NCBI RefSeq assembly: GCF_002150765.1
Contig: NZ_MUYM01000075.1
Coordinates: forward strand, 62,001-126,000
DNA: 64,000 nucleotides
Reading direction: 5' to 3'
Source of the DNA: Lentzea kentuckyensis
GTDB lineage: Bacteria > Actinomycetota > Actinomycetes > Mycobacteriales > Pseudonocardiaceae
Shown here: positions 18,563-27,955 of the stretch, in pieces
Position numbering within the stretch: position 1 is the stretch's first letter
Layout of the letters: every line of letters begins with the position of its first letter
Translations under genes and position numbers: made by a program
Notes under the pieces: model-generated
The model's input: only the letters and a program-made list of their open reading frames with translations
The model's database searches: none
What the model was told of the DNA's origin: nothing

Positions 18563-19819
18563 ATGATCGAGATCATCAGCAGGCCCACCGTCGTCCGCGG
18601 TCTCTCGCCCACCGAAAGCTGGTACGCGGCACTCGGCGCCTACGTGGGCTACGCGGTGGAGGTACGCGGGCGGCTGGACGTGGACGCGCTCACCACCGCG
18701 CTGGAGGCCGTCCGCCACTCCTACCCCGTGCTGGCCGCGCGGCTGGACCAGGTCGGCGACCAGCGGGTGGTGGTCACCGGCACCGAACCGCTACCCGGCG
18801 TCAGCGTGGTCAGCGTGGGCACCGCCGATCCGTCGGCCCCGCTGACGGGGTTCGACGTGGACCCGCGCGACGGTGTGTCCGCGGTCCACGTGGTGCACGA
18901 CGGCGACCGGGCGATCGTCGCGCTGGTGATCCACCACGCGATCGCCGACGGCCACCACGCGATCGCCGTGCTGGAGGACTTCTGGGCCTGCTACACGGAC
19001 GCCGTGCAGGGCAGGGCGACGGTCCTCCCCGTGCACGGATACCCGGACGCGATCGAGAAGATCCTGTCCAACCGGGGGATCGGCGACTTCGAGTACCCGG
19101 TCCCGCCCGCACGACAGCCCGCCGGGCGCGCGGCGGACACCGCGGACCTGCCCGTGTTCACGAACCAGCTCGTCCGCTGCGAGTTCGGCACCGACGCGCT
19201 GCTGGATCTCGGCCACCGCACCGGAGTCACCCTGAACGCGCTGGTGTCCGCGGCGATCATCCAGGCAGAGGCGGCCGAACGCGGCCGGCCGGTCACCGAG
19301 ATCCCCTACGCCATCACCGTGGACATGCGGACCAGGCTGACACCCCAGGTCGCGATGGCCGCGGGGACGAACGTGATCAGCTTCGTCGGCTTCACCGCGT
19401 CCGAGGACACGGGCTCCGACCTGATCAGCCTGGCCCGCGCGGTCGGGGCCCGGCTGCCGGAAGCGGTCGAGGAGCGCACGGAGATCCACCGCAACGCGGC
19501 GGGAATCCACGACTTCGTCGACGGCCTCACCCGGCCGTCCGCGCCGGGCAGCGTGCTGACCACGAACTGGGGCACGGTGCCGGCCCTGCGCTCCCCCGCC
19601 GAGCTGACCTTCGGCGCTTTCCACGGCGCCCTCTACAACAAGGTCCAGGACACGAGTGTGTTGAGCCCGAGCAGTTCCAGCTCGATGCACCTCTACGCGA
19701 TCTATTCCTTCAACGGCACGACAGCGGTCGAGGCGGTGCTCGGCGATCCGGCACTGCACCAGTCCGCGCGACGCAAGATCGCGGCCGTGACGTCGGCGCT
19801 GCGCGCGCACCTCCACTGA
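18563..19819 (+). CDS. PapA5-like condensation-fold acyltransferase
   Basis: This 418-residue protein has the HHxxxDG catalytic motif of the chloramphenicol acetyltransferase/NRPS condensation fold (VIHHAIADG, residues 124-130) and a weak DFxDG-like motif near residue 320, as in the PapA5 branch that moves acyl groups from carrier proteins to alcohols. Length and the opening ISRPTVVRGLSPTESW suit a stand-alone PapA5-type enzyme. It lies beside the SARP on the opposite strand, so it is likely to acylate the polyketide product or a sugar on it, or to release the chain as an ester. The start at 18563 is chosen because family similarity begins there; the GAGGAG site is rather far (11 nt). Confidence 0.85.
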   Translation: MIEIISRPTVVRGLSPTESWYAALGAYVGYAVEVRGRLDVDALTTALEAVRHSYPVLAARLDQVGDQRVVVTGTEPLPGVSVVSVGTADPSAPLTGFDVDPRDGVSAVHVVHDGDRAIVALVIHHAIADGHHAIAVLEDFWACYTDAVQGRATVLPVHGYPDAIEKILSNRGIGDFEYPVPPARQPAGRAADTADLPVFTNQLVRCEFGTDALLDLGHRTGVTLNALVSAAIIQAEAAERGRPVTEIPYAITVDMRTRLTPQVAMAAGTNVISFVGFTASEDTGSDLISLARAVGARLPEAVEERTEIHRNAAGIHDFVDGLTRPSAPGSVLTTNWGTVPALRSPAELTFGAFHGALYNKVQDTSVLSPSSSSSMHLYAIYSFNGTTAVEAVLGDPALHQSARRKIAAVTSALRAHLH

Positions 19820-19869
19820 CCCGCCGCACCACCAGCACTGTCCCGCACCGATGAGGAAGGACCTCGCCC

Positions 19870-21471
19870 ATGACCGACCAGTCACGCCGGAGACTCCTGC
19901 TGGGCGCGGCGGCGATGCCTGTCGCCGCCGCCGTGTCCCCGATGCTGCCCAGAACCGCCGCCGCCGCCGACGTGGTGGAACCACCCACCACTGTGGTCAC
20001 CCCCACCGACCGCCAGTACGCCGACCTGGTGATCGGCTCCAACGCCCGGTTCGTCGCCACACCTCGCCAGGTGCACGTGGTCGGCTCGGCCGCCCAGGTC
20101 GTGCGGTCCGTGCAGGCCGCGGTGGACGCGGGTCTCAAGGTCGTCGTCCGCAGCGGCGGGCACTGCTCCGAGGACTTCGTGCACGCGCCGTCCTCGCAGT
20201 TGATCATCGACCTCTCGGAGCTGAACGAGACCGGCTTCGACCCCGCGCGCGGTGCGTTCTTCGTGGAGCCGGGCGCGGGGCTCGGTGAGGTCTACCGCAC
20301 GCTCTACAAGAAGTGGGGCGTCACGATCCCCGCCGGTCTCACCCCGACCGTCGGCGCGGGCGGGCACTTCAGCGGCGGCGGGTACGGCAGGCTGAGCCGG
20401 CTGTACGGCAGCTCGATCGACCACCTGTACGGCGTCGAGGTCGTGGTCGTCGACGCCGCCGGGAAGGCCAGGCTGGTCACCGCCACCAACCTGCCGTCCG
20501 ATCCCAACCGCGACCTGTGGTGGGCGCACACCGGCGGTGGCGGCGGGAACTTCGGCGTGGTGACCAGATACTGGTTCCGCTCCCCCGCCGCCACCGGGAA
20601 CGACCCGGCGGCCCTGCTGCCCAAGCCGCCGAAGACGGTGCTGGACAGCCTGGTTCGGTGGTCGTGGCCGGACATGACCCGGGAGGCCTTCCGCAGACTG
20701 CTGCGCAACCACGGTCGCTGGCACGAGCTGAACAGTGCGCCGGGTTCGCCCTACGCGAGCTTCTACAGCCTGTTCACCATCCTGCGCAGACAGTCCGGTG
20801 TGCTCGACCTCAACACCACTGTGGACGGTACGCGCCCCGACGCGGACCGGCTGCTGGCCGACTACCTCGCCGCGCTGAACGACGGCGTCGGTGTCCCGTT
20901 CACCCATGACGTGCGCCGCGACCCGTGGCTCAAGTCCGCTCTGCTCTCCCGCACACCGGACACGTTCAGCGGCACCCGCGCGAAGGTGAAGGCGGCCTAC
21001 CTGCGCAAGCCGCTGCCCGACCGGGAGCTCGACATCGCCTACGACCGGCTGACCGGCACCGCCTACGCCAACCCCGTCGCGGGCTGGCTGATCACCTCCT
21101 ACGGCGGCGCGGTCAACGCCGTGCCGCCGACCGCCACCGCACAGGCCCAGCGCGACTCCATCAACAAGATCGTCTACGTGACGAGCTGGACCAACCCCGC
21201 CGAGGACGCCGAACATCTGCGGTGGGTCAGGGAGTTCTACCGGGACATGCACGCGAACACCGGTGGCGTCCCGGTCCCCGGCGAGCAGTACGACGGCTCG
21301 TACATCAACTACGCGGACGTCGACCTCGCCGATCCCGCCTGGAACACCTCGGGCGTGCCCTGGCACACGCTGTACTACAAGGGGAACTACCCGAGGCTCC
21401 AGCAGGTGAAGGCCAAGTGGGACCCGCGCGACGTGTTCAACCACGCGCTGTCGGTGCGGCTGCCGAAGTGA
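19870..21471 (+). CDS. Secreted BBE-type FAD-dependent oxidase
   Basis: This 533-residue protein has a Tat signal peptide (SRRRLLLGAAA, cleavage probably near residue 33), an FAD_binding_4 domain and a C-terminal berberine-bridge segment (YINYADVDL, then the WDPRDVFNHALSVRLP end). The histidine that binds FAD covalently is in RSGGHC (His98). At the position where bicovalent members carry a second cysteine bond, the sequence is AGLTPTVGAGGHF, with Thr158 instead of Cys, so only one covalent bond is expected. Family members oxidise alcohols, sugars, aminopolyols or close rings in natural products. It follows the acyltransferase by 50 nt with an AAGGA site, so it is probably co-transcribed and may do a late extracellular oxidation. 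Confidence 0.9.
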   Translation: MTDQSRRRLLLGAAAMPVAAAVSPMLPRTAAAADVVEPPTTVVTPTDRQYADLVIGSNARFVATPRQVHVVGSAAQVVRSVQAAVDAGLKVVVRSGGHCSEDFVHAPSSQLIIDLSELNETGFDPARGAFFVEPGAGLGEVYRTLYKKWGVTIPAGLTPTVGAGGHFSGGGYGRLSRLYGSSIDHLYGVEVVVVDAAGKARLVTATNLPSDPNRDLWWAHTGGGGGNFGVVTRYWFRSPAATGNDPAALLPKPPKTVLDSLVRWSWPDMTREAFRRLLRNHGRWHELNSAPGSPYASFYSLFTILRRQSGVLDLNTTVDGTRPDADRLLADYLAALNDGVGVPFTHDVRRDPWLKSALLSRTPDTFSGTRAKVKAAYLRKPLPDRELDIAYDRLTGTAYANPVAGWLITSYGGAVNAVPPTATAQAQRDSINKIVYVTSWTNPAEDAEHLRWVREFYRDMHANTGGVPVPGEQYDGSYINYADVDLADPAWNTSGVPWHTLYYKGNYPRLQQVKAKWDPRDVFNHALSVRLPK

Positions 21472-21493
21472 GTGCCGGCCGGCGTGGCGGCGC

Positions 21494-22429
21494 TCAGCTC
21501 GCCCGCCACGCCGGTTCCGGGTTGCGGTGGTCGCTCGGCCGCGTGCCGCGCAGCCGTTTGAACGCCACGCTCAGCGCGAAAGCGTTGGCGTAGCCCACTT
21601 TCCGCGCGATCGAGCCCACCGTGTGGTCGGTCTCCCTGAGCATGTCGGCGGCCAGTGCGATCCGCCAGTTCGTGAGGTAGGCCATCGGCGACTCGCCGAC
21701 CGACGCGGTGAACCGCCGGGCGAGCGCCGCCCGCGACACCCCCACCTCGGCCGCCAGGTTCGCCACGGTCCACGGGTGGGCGGGCGCGTCGTGCATCAGC
21801 CGCAACGCCTGGCCCACCACCGGTTCCTCCAGGGCGCGGCACCACGCGGGCGCGTCGGCCGCCGGGTTGTCGAACCAGGCGCGCAGCGCGGAGACGAGCA
21901 TCAGATCGAGCATCCGGTCCAGCACCAACTGGTGTCCTGGGCGGTCCCTGGCCACCTCCTCGGCCAGCATCTCCGCGGACGGGTAGGCGGTGTCCGCCGC
22001 GGACACGACCAGTACCGGCGGCAACGACCGGAGCAGCCGTTCGCTGAGCTCTCCCCTGCGCTCGAACGCCCCGCTGAGCAACACGGTCGCCCGGTCGTCC
22101 GGCGTGCCGCAGGTCCGGTCCCTGACGGACTCCACCCCCACCGCCGTCGGGCAGAAGTCGGCGCTGGTCACCTCCAGCGTGGGCGTGGTCGCGGGGTCGT
22201 CGGCCACGACGTAGGGCACGTCGCCGCGCACCACCGCGACGTCACCCGCCCGCACCAGCGCCGGTTCGCCTCTGTCCGGGACGATCCAGGCGTGACCGCG
22301 CAGCATCGTGGCGAGCGTCAGCGGGGCACCACTGGCCATCCGCAACGCCCACGGCGGTCGCATGACCGCCTGCCGGAAGACGGCGCCACGCGCCCGTACG
22401 TCCGCCAACAGCTCCGAGACGGCATCCAC
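21494..22429 (-). CDS. AraC-family regulator with cupin N-terminus
   Basis: The C-terminal third (about residues 205-305) has the two helix-turn-helices of AraC proteins (WTVANLAAEVGVSRAALARRF and the VGYANAFALSVAFKRLRG end). The N-terminus is the cupin_6 type (LTLATMLRGHAWIVP, then VRAGDVAVVRG), common in regulators of oxidoreductase genes. It is divergent from the NmrA-like reductase, 80 nt apart, an arrangement widespread in actinomycetes, so it very likely controls that gene. The ligand is unknown. It is convergent with the BBE oxidase (22 nt between stops) and probably lies outside the polyketide cluster. Confidence 0.92.
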   Translation of the reverse strand: MDAVSELLADVRARGAVFRQAVMRPPWALRMASGAPLTLATMLRGHAWIVPDRGEPALVRAGDVAVVRGDVPYVVADDPATTPTLEVTSADFCPTAVGVESVRDRTCGTPDDRATVLLSGAFERRGELSERLLRSLPPVLVVSAADTAYPSAEMLAEEVARDRPGHQLVLDRMLDLMLVSALRAWFDNPAADAPAWCRALEEPVVGQALRLMHDAPAHPWTVANLAAEVGVSRAALARRFTASVGESPMAYLTNWRIALAADMLRETDHTVGSIARKVGYANAFALSVAFKRLRGTRPSDHRNPEPAWRAS

Positions 22430-22509
22430 CCCTTCAGCGTAGACGATCAGACATCAAGTGGAGCGCATTGGCCATGGATGGTCTCGCTGTTACACGTTTT
22501 GATGGAGTC

Positions 22510-23355
22510 ATGTCTGATCAACCAATTCTCGTCACCGGGGCTACCGGGAAGTCCGGCAGCCGCGTCGTCAAGCAGCTGCGCGCCAAGGGCCTGCCGGTCC
22601 GCGCGGCCGCCCGGCACGGTGAGCAGGTCTTCGACTGGACCGACAGCGGCACCTGGGACGCCGCGCTCGAAGGCGCCCGCTCGGCCTACATCGTGCAGCT
22701 CGACGGCACGGTGCTCGTCCGCCAGTTCGTCGAGCGCGCGGTGAAGCACGGCCTGCGGCGAGTGGTGCTGGCCTCCGGCCGTGGCATCGACAACCCGAAC
22801 TACGCGACCGACACCAGCGGCATCCTGGACGGTCTCCTCGACAGCGAGGCCGCCGTGCGAGAGAGCGGCCTGGAGTGGTCCATCACCAGGCCCGGCTGGT
22901 TCGCGCAGAACTTCAGCGAGGGCTTCTTCGCCGACTACATCCGTGCCGGTGAGCTGCGCCTGCCCGCGGGCGACGGCGCCGTCAGCTTCGTCGACGCCGA
23001 GGACATCGCGGCGGTGGTCGTCGCCGCGCTGACCGAGGACAAGCACAACGGGCAGATCTACGAACTGTCCGGCCCCAAGGCCCTCAACCTGGCCGAGGCG
23101 GTGGCCACGATCTCCGAGCACGCCGGTCGCGAGATCCGCTACGTACCGCTCTCCGTCGAGGACTACATCGCGGAGCTGGTGGCGGCCGGTCTGTCGCCCG
23201 AGGACGCCAAGGCGTTCGCGGACATGGTCGAGCCGATTCGCAACGGCACCGACGAGTACCTCTCCGACGGTGTGCAGCGCGCACTCGGCCGTCCGGCACG
23301 GACCTTCGCCGAGTTCGCCAAGTCGACCGCGGAAGAGGGCGGCTGGGCGGTCTGA
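22510..23355 (+). CDS. NmrA-like NAD(P)-binding reductase/epimerase
   Basis: This 281-residue protein opens with the dinucleotide-binding motif GATGKSGSRVV (GxxGxxG, residues 9-15) of atypical extended short-chain dehydrogenases. It has no clear YxxxK catalytic pair, as in the NmrA/HSCARG group, whose members sense NAD(P) balance or reduce quinones. ATG at 22510 is preferred to 22468 because it has a GGAG site and starts directly at the fold. The gene is paired with a divergent AraC regulator. A hairpin follows its stop. Substrate unknown. Confidence 0.88.
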   Translation: MSDQPILVTGATGKSGSRVVKQLRAKGLPVRAAARHGEQVFDWTDSGTWDAALEGARSAYIVQLDGTVLVRQFVERAVKHGLRRVVLASGRGIDNPNYATDTSGILDGLLDSEAAVRESGLEWSITRPGWFAQNFSEGFFADYIRAGELRLPAGDGAVSFVDAEDIAAVVVAALTEDKHNGQIYELSGPKALNLAEAVATISEHAGREIRYVPLSVEDYIAELVAAGLSPEDAKAFADMVEPIRNGTDEYLSDGVQRALGRPARTFAEFAKSTAEEGGWAV

Positions 23356-23367
23356 CCCCCACCGCCT

Positions 23368-23411
23368 TTCTGGTGTCGTGACCGGCGGCTTCGCCCGTCA
23401 CGGCACCAGAA
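23368..23411 (+). terminator. Hairpin terminator after the NmrA-like gene
   Basis: Fifteen-nt arms at 23368-23382 and 23397-23411 pair with one G-U mismatch around a 14-nt GC-rich loop. It begins 13 nt after the stop codon and separates the gene from the next promoter. There is no strong T-run. Confidence 0.75.
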
Positions 23412-23442
23412 CCGCCGGAAGGCCTGACATAGAGTCGGTCTC

Positions 23443-24444
23443 ATGATCACATCGAGAGACCGCGTGCTGGGCCGGATCGCCGATCACCTCGTCGCGCTCG
23501 GCCGTCCGTTGCGAGTGGCCGTCGACGGGATCACGGCGTCGGGCAAGACGACCCTGGCCCGCGAGCTGACCGCGGCGGTCGCGTCGAGGGGCCGTTCGGC
23601 CGCGCACCTGTCGATGGACGGGTTCCACAACCCGCGTGCGATCCGGCACCGGCAGGGGCGGGACTCGGCGGACGGCTACTACGCCGACGCCTACGACTTC
23701 GCGGCCTTCGCACGGCTGGTGCTGGAGCCGCTCGGGCCCGGCGGGGACCGGAAGTACCGGGAGCGGATCATCGACCTCCACTCGGACGCCGCCGTCGACG
23801 AATCACCGGTGATCGCCCCTGATGACCTCGTGTTGGTCGTCGACGGGAGCTTCCTGCAGCGTGACCTGGAGTGGGACGAGGTGGTCTTCGTCGACACGCC
23901 GTTCGAGATCGCTCGGGCCCGCGGCACGCGCAGGGACACCGAACTGCTCGGCGGGCTGGAACAGGCCGAACGTGCCTTCGACCAGCGGTATCACGCCGCG
24001 AGCCAGCGCTATCTCGACGAGGTGGGACCAGCCGCCCGTGCCTCCATCGTGCTGGGCAACGCCGATGTCGCGAACCCGGTGCTGCGCCGGATCGGAGGCC
24101 CGGCCGACGCGGTGGTCAACCTCTTCTCGTACGGGACGCTGCAGACGCCGTCGGTCCAGCGCGAGCACTTCGGCCGGGAGCTCCACGGCGCGCCGGACGT
24201 GCTGCCGGGTTATCGGCAGGACTGGGTGACGATCACCGACCCGGCCGTGATCGCGGTCAGCGGCACGGACCGGCACCCGATCGTCCGGCACACCGGCGAT
24301 CCCGCCGACACGACCGCGGGCACTGTTTTCGAGGTGACGACGGAAGAGCTGGCGGCGGCCGACCTCTACGAGGTCGACGACTACCGGCGGGCGCTCGCCC
24401 GGCTCGGGTCGGGCGCGGACGCCTGGGTCTATCTGGCTAGCTGA
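23443..24444 (+). CDS. Fusion of uridine kinase-like P-loop domain with GGCT/AIG2-like domain
   Basis: Residues 1-220 form a uridine/cytidine kinase-like NTPase with the Walker A motif GITASGKTT (29-37) and a conserved SMDGFHNPRAIRHRQGRDSADG region that usually marks the nucleoside site. Residues 225-333 form a gamma-glutamylcyclotransferase-like domain with the YGTL loop (230-233) and an acidic segment AADLYEVDDYRR that contains the probable catalytic Glu. The link is direct and in frame, with no sign of a sequencing join. The kinase half resembles the stand-alone protein at 58078. The combined function is unknown; GGCT-like domains act on gamma-glutamyl amines or related groups. Its stop overlaps the convergent VWA gene by 8 nt. 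Confidence 0.87.
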   Translation: MITSRDRVLGRIADHLVALGRPLRVAVDGITASGKTTLARELTAAVASRGRSAAHLSMDGFHNPRAIRHRQGRDSADGYYADAYDFAAFARLVLEPLGPGGDRKYRERIIDLHSDAAVDESPVIAPDDLVLVVDGSFLQRDLEWDEVVFVDTPFEIARARGTRRDTELLGGLEQAERAFDQRYHAASQRYLDEVGPAARASIVLGNADVANPVLRRIGGPADAVVNLFSYGTLQTPSVQREHFGRELHGAPDVLPGYRQDWVTITDPAVIAVSGTDRHPIVRHTGDPADTTAGTVFEVTTEELAAADLYEVDDYRRALARLGSGADAWVYLAS

Positions 24445-26317
24445 AGCGGTTGCGGATGAAGCCCGACCTGCTCTGCCCGAACCTGTTCATGGCGAAGATC
24501 GTGTAGCCGACGTCGCCCCCGTCGGTCCACGCCTGGATCTGCCCGAGGTTGCTCGAAAGGCTGATCAACTTCCGGAACGTCGTCTGGTCGTCGCGGAACT
24601 GCGGCGCCGGCACCTGGGAGTGGGCCGCACTGAGGACCTCGACGTGCTCGGCCAGCCGGCGCCCGGCCGACTCGCGGTCGTTCTGGTAGAGGTCGTCGAG
24701 CGCGTAGAACGTGACCTCGCTCGTCCAGAGGCCGACCGCGTGCGCGAACACGGTCTCGGCGGCGATCGTGGTGTCGGGACCGAGGTCGACGACGTGCCGG
24801 CGGTTGTCCCTGGCCACGGCGTCGACGTACTGGACCGTGGCCTGGCCGAAGCCCTGCCAGCCTTGCGGGGCCTGCACTTCCAGGACCACCCAGTACGTCT
24901 CGTCGAACGCCAGGTCGGGCGCGAAGATCCGGATGCCGTCGTCCTCGGTCACGAGGTCGGGCAGCGACTCGACGCCCATCTCCTCGCGCGCCCGGTGTTT
25001 CGCGGCCGACACTTCCCGTTCGACGCGGGCGCGGCTGGGCGGATCGGTGATCAGGTCGTGGCCGTAGAGGTGCCACGCGGTGATCTCCGCGTCGAGGCGG
25101 ATCTGCAGCTGGATGTTGATCGCGGCCAGGTGGTCGCGGCGGGCGAGGTCCTCGGCGAGGTTGAGACGCACGTCGTCGGGAGTGGTCACCAGCAGGCAGG
25201 AGCCGCCGGTGAGGCCGGCCAGCGCTTCCAGTTCGCGCATGCGGGCGTCTGCGCCGAAACCGAAGCAGGACAGGGTGAGATCGCCACGGATGCGGTCGGC
25301 GATGTTGCGGCGGATGGTGATCCAGTTGCGTTCGCCCGAGTTCGGATCGCCGTCGGAGAACAGGTACAGGCAGTTGACCACGTCCGCCTGGGAATGCCGC
25401 GCGATCTCGTCGATGCCGTAGAGGACGCCGAGGTTGATGTCCGTGCCGCCGTCGGCCCCCAGGCCCGTCACGATCTCGTCCAGGCGGGCCGCGGGGATGT
25501 CGTGCTTCGGCGTGGCCTTGAGCAACGTGCGGACGCGCGTGTCGAACGTGACGATTCCCAGGACATCGGTGTCGCGCAGCTGGGAGTAGAGCCCACGAAT
25601 CGCCGACTTGACGGTGTCGAGCTTCTCCCCCTCCATCGACAGGCTCGTGTCGACGACGAACACGAAGTTCACCGGCAGCATTTCCCGGTTCGGCGACGTG
25701 CCTCGGCCGCCCTCGCCGGCGCGCAGTGCCAGTTCGACGAAATGCGTGGTGTTCTCGTTCGCGCGGAAGTGTTCCCGCGCCTCGCACGTGCCGTGGCTGA
25801 CGGCGAGAGCCTCCCCCGATGACGGCGTGGGAATTCCCGACGGATTCGAGGCCACGAAATCGTCGAACCGGATCTGGGCCTGGTCGATCAGCACGCCCTG
25901 GTCGACCAGGTCCGCGATGCCGAGGGTCGCCTTGGTGCCGAACTCGTTGTTGCGCCGGACGAACAGGCCGCTGCGAGGAAGGGGGCCCGGTTTCCCGTCC
26001 AGCCCGAGGGCGAGGGACGACCAGTCGGATGCCTCGGCGTTCAGCCGCACGCTGGCGTTGACGGTGCTGCCGAACTGGACGGACAGGAGCTCGCGCAGGG
26101 GCGACGAATCCTCGCCCTCGACGGTGTCCAGGCACCCGTCGACATCGTCGTCAAAGCTGATGTCCTTCTCGTAGCGCTGGTCGACGACCGGCGCGTTGAA
26201 CACCGGGGGTTCGTTGACGACTTCCTGACGGCGCGACGAACGACGACGGATCACCACAACGATTGCGACAACCACTATCGCGATGCCGAGTGAGGCCAGG
26301 ACCCAGGCGAGGCTCAT
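24437..26317 (-). CDS. Membrane-anchored VWA-domain protein
   Basis: This 626-residue protein has one N-terminal transmembrane helix (about residues 4-23) followed by RRRSSRR, so the rest is probably cytoplasmic unless the anchor is inverted. The von Willebrand A domain (about 215-395) has an intact metal site: DTSLS (223-227), a Thr in GGTDIN and an Asp in FSDGDPN. A flanking domain (about 40-190) and a C-terminal region (430-626) follow the layout of VIT/VWA proteins in actinobacteria. VWA domains bind protein partners through a metal ion. No MoxR ATPase or other usual partner lies nearby. Function unknown. Confidence 0.85.
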   Translation of the reverse strand: MSLAWVLASLGIAIVVVAIVVVIRRRSSRRQEVVNEPPVFNAPVVDQRYEKDISFDDDVDGCLDTVEGEDSSPLRELLSVQFGSTVNASVRLNAEASDWSSLALGLDGKPGPLPRSGLFVRRNNEFGTKATLGIADLVDQGVLIDQAQIRFDDFVASNPSGIPTPSSGEALAVSHGTCEAREHFRANENTTHFVELALRAGEGGRGTSPNREMLPVNFVFVVDTSLSMEGEKLDTVKSAIRGLYSQLRDTDVLGIVTFDTRVRTLLKATPKHDIPAARLDEIVTGLGADGGTDINLGVLYGIDEIARHSQADVVNCLYLFSDGDPNSGERNWITIRRNIADRIRGDLTLSCFGFGADARMRELEALAGLTGGSCLLVTTPDDVRLNLAEDLARRDHLAAINIQLQIRLDAEITAWHLYGHDLITDPPSRARVEREVSAAKHRAREEMGVESLPDLVTEDDGIRIFAPDLAFDETYWVVLEVQAPQGWQGFGQATVQYVDAVARDNRRHVVDLGPDTTIAAETVFAHAVGLWTSEVTFYALDDLYQNDRESAGRRLAEHVEVLSAAHSQVPAPQFRDDQTTFRKLISLSSNLGQIQAWTDGGDVGYTIFAMNRFGQSRSGFIRNRFS

Positions 26318-26414
26318 GGCTCCGCATTATCGGCCTCGCCTGATCCCTGGGTGGTGGACTCCCGGAGAAACACGAGGACGCCATTCGTTCTGACCCGGAA
26401 TTGTCCCGTTTGTG

Positions 26415-26974
26415 GCAACGAATTGCGAGGACGTCCGGGATCACGGCGACCGTGTCACGAATCCGGCTCGTGAGCGCGGCCACGGCCGGGTCGGCCTGCG
26501 CGGCCCAGTCGGCCAGGGCGTGGCGGAACGCGGCGAGCAGCATGTCCCCCGCCAGCCACGGGCGCGGATCGCCGGTGGCGTCGACGCCGAACCTGCGCTG
26601 GACGACCTCCAGTGCCGCACACGTGGTCTGCTCGCAGAACTGCAGCCCGTGCGCGTTCATGGACGGCGTCACCGCGGTCAACTGACAGCTGAGCAGGGCG
26701 CGCCGAGCAGTGCGTCCCGCAGGAAGTGCAGCAGCAGCGCGCAGTCGGGTTCGCGGGTGTCCAGGTCGTCGAGGAAGGCCTGCCACATGTCCTGCAGCGG
26801 TGCCATCGCGACGTCTTCCTTGCTGGTGAAGTACCGGAAGAACGTGCGCTTCGAGACGGCCACCTCGTCGCACAGCTGATCGAGGGTGACGCGAGCGAAA
26901 CCGTGCTGGAGGAACAACTCCAGCGCCGTGTCGATCAACGTTTCCCGCGTGTGCTGCTTCTTGCGCTCACGCAC
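26415..26974 (-). pseudogene. TetR-family regulator, frameshifted
   Basis: The N-terminal helix-turn-helix is intact (ALELFLQHGFARVTLDQLC, then VAVSKRTFFRYFTSKED) from the GTG at 26974, but that frame stops at 26678. The expected C-terminal ligand domain continues in the next frame (TAVTPSMNAHGLQFCEQTT, then LADWAAQADPAVAALTSRI), which fits loss of one base near 26698-26703. The second frame has no early stop and runs on into the VWA gene, so the natural end is also unclear. The gene is divergent from the quinone oxidoreductase, 2 nt apart, and would have repressed it. Either a real broken gene or a sequence error. Confidence 0.8.
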
Positions 26975-26976
26975 GC

Positions 26977-27904
26977 ATGCGCGCCCTTCTGATCGACCAC
27001 TCCGCGCCCGGCGGCCTCGCGCCCGGCGAGACCGAAGATCCCGTACCCGCACCACATCAGGCGCTGGTGCGGGTCACCGCGGCCTCGCTCAAACTTCGGC
27101 GAGGTCAGCCACGGCGTGCCGCTGGTCCCGGACGGCACGGTGCTCGGCTCGGACGCGGCGGGGGTCGTCGAACGTGCCGCGGCCGACGGTTCCGGACCCT
27201 CCGCCAGCACCCCCGTGGTCACGATCGGCCCGGCCGGTGCCTGGGCGCAGCTGCGTGCCGTGGACACCGACGCGCTGGCCGTCACGCCCGCCACGGCCGA
27301 CCCCGGCGCGGTCAGCACGATCCCGGTGGCCGGGCTCAGCGCGCTGGGAGCGTTGCACCGCCTCGGTTCCCTGCTGGGACGACGCGTCCTGATCACCGGT
27401 GCGACCGGCGGCGTCGGGCACTACGCAGTCCAGCTCGCCCGGCTCGGTGGCGCCCACGTCATCGCGTCCACCGGCGACCCCGCCGCGCACGGCGACGAAC
27501 TGCGGGCCCTGGGCGCGGGCGAGGTCGTGACGGAACCGGGCCTGGTCGACGCACCGGCCGACGGGGTCGTGGACCTCGTCGGCGGGCCGCAGCTGGTCGA
27601 CGCCTTCGGCAGGCTCGCCCCGCGCGGCACGCTCGTCGCCGTCGGACACACGACGGGCGAGGGCGAGACCTTTCCGTTCGGCGCGTTGCTGGGCAACCAC
27701 GGCCACGACCGTTCGATCGTGACCTTCTACCTTGGCGCCTTCACCGGACTCGGCGCGGACCTGGCGTGGCTGGCCCGCCAGGTCGGCAGCGGCGTGCTCA
27801 CGCCGCGGATCTCGTGGCGGGGCGGTCTGGCCGAAGCCGGCGAGGGTGTCGGCGCTCTGCTCGGACGGCGCCTGCACGGCAAGGCGGTCATCGAGCTGGG
27901 CTGA
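26977..27904 (+). pseudogene. Zinc-independent quinone oxidoreductase (MDR family), frameshifted
   Basis: The first 38 codons read MRALLIDHSAPGGLAPGETE and continue to TAASL, as in medium-chain reductases, but the frame is then lost. Removing one A from the AAA at 27091-27093 restores NFGEVSHGVPLVPDG and joins the N-terminus to the rest, which contains the GATGGVGHYAVQLA cofactor motif and ends KAVIELG at 27904. So one base has been inserted. The remaining C-terminal frame from 27116 is 262 codons. Relatives reduce quinones or enones with NADPH and no zinc. Its divergent TetR neighbour is also frameshifted. Confidence 0.85.
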
Positions 27905-27955
27905 GTCTCAGGAAACGAGCGACAACCACGCAAGCGCTCTGATCGATCCGCTGGC

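Noticed and set aside
18290-18566. Two short open frames (29 and 61 codons) before the PapA5-like gene
   Set aside because: No family match, weak starts and no clear ribosome-binding sites. The first peptide is basic and could be a leader, but nothing supports it.
24437-26317. Part of a MoxR-VWA conflict system
   Set aside because: A VWA domain is present but there is no MoxR-type ATPase or other usual partner next to it, so the protein is reported only as a membrane VWA protein.
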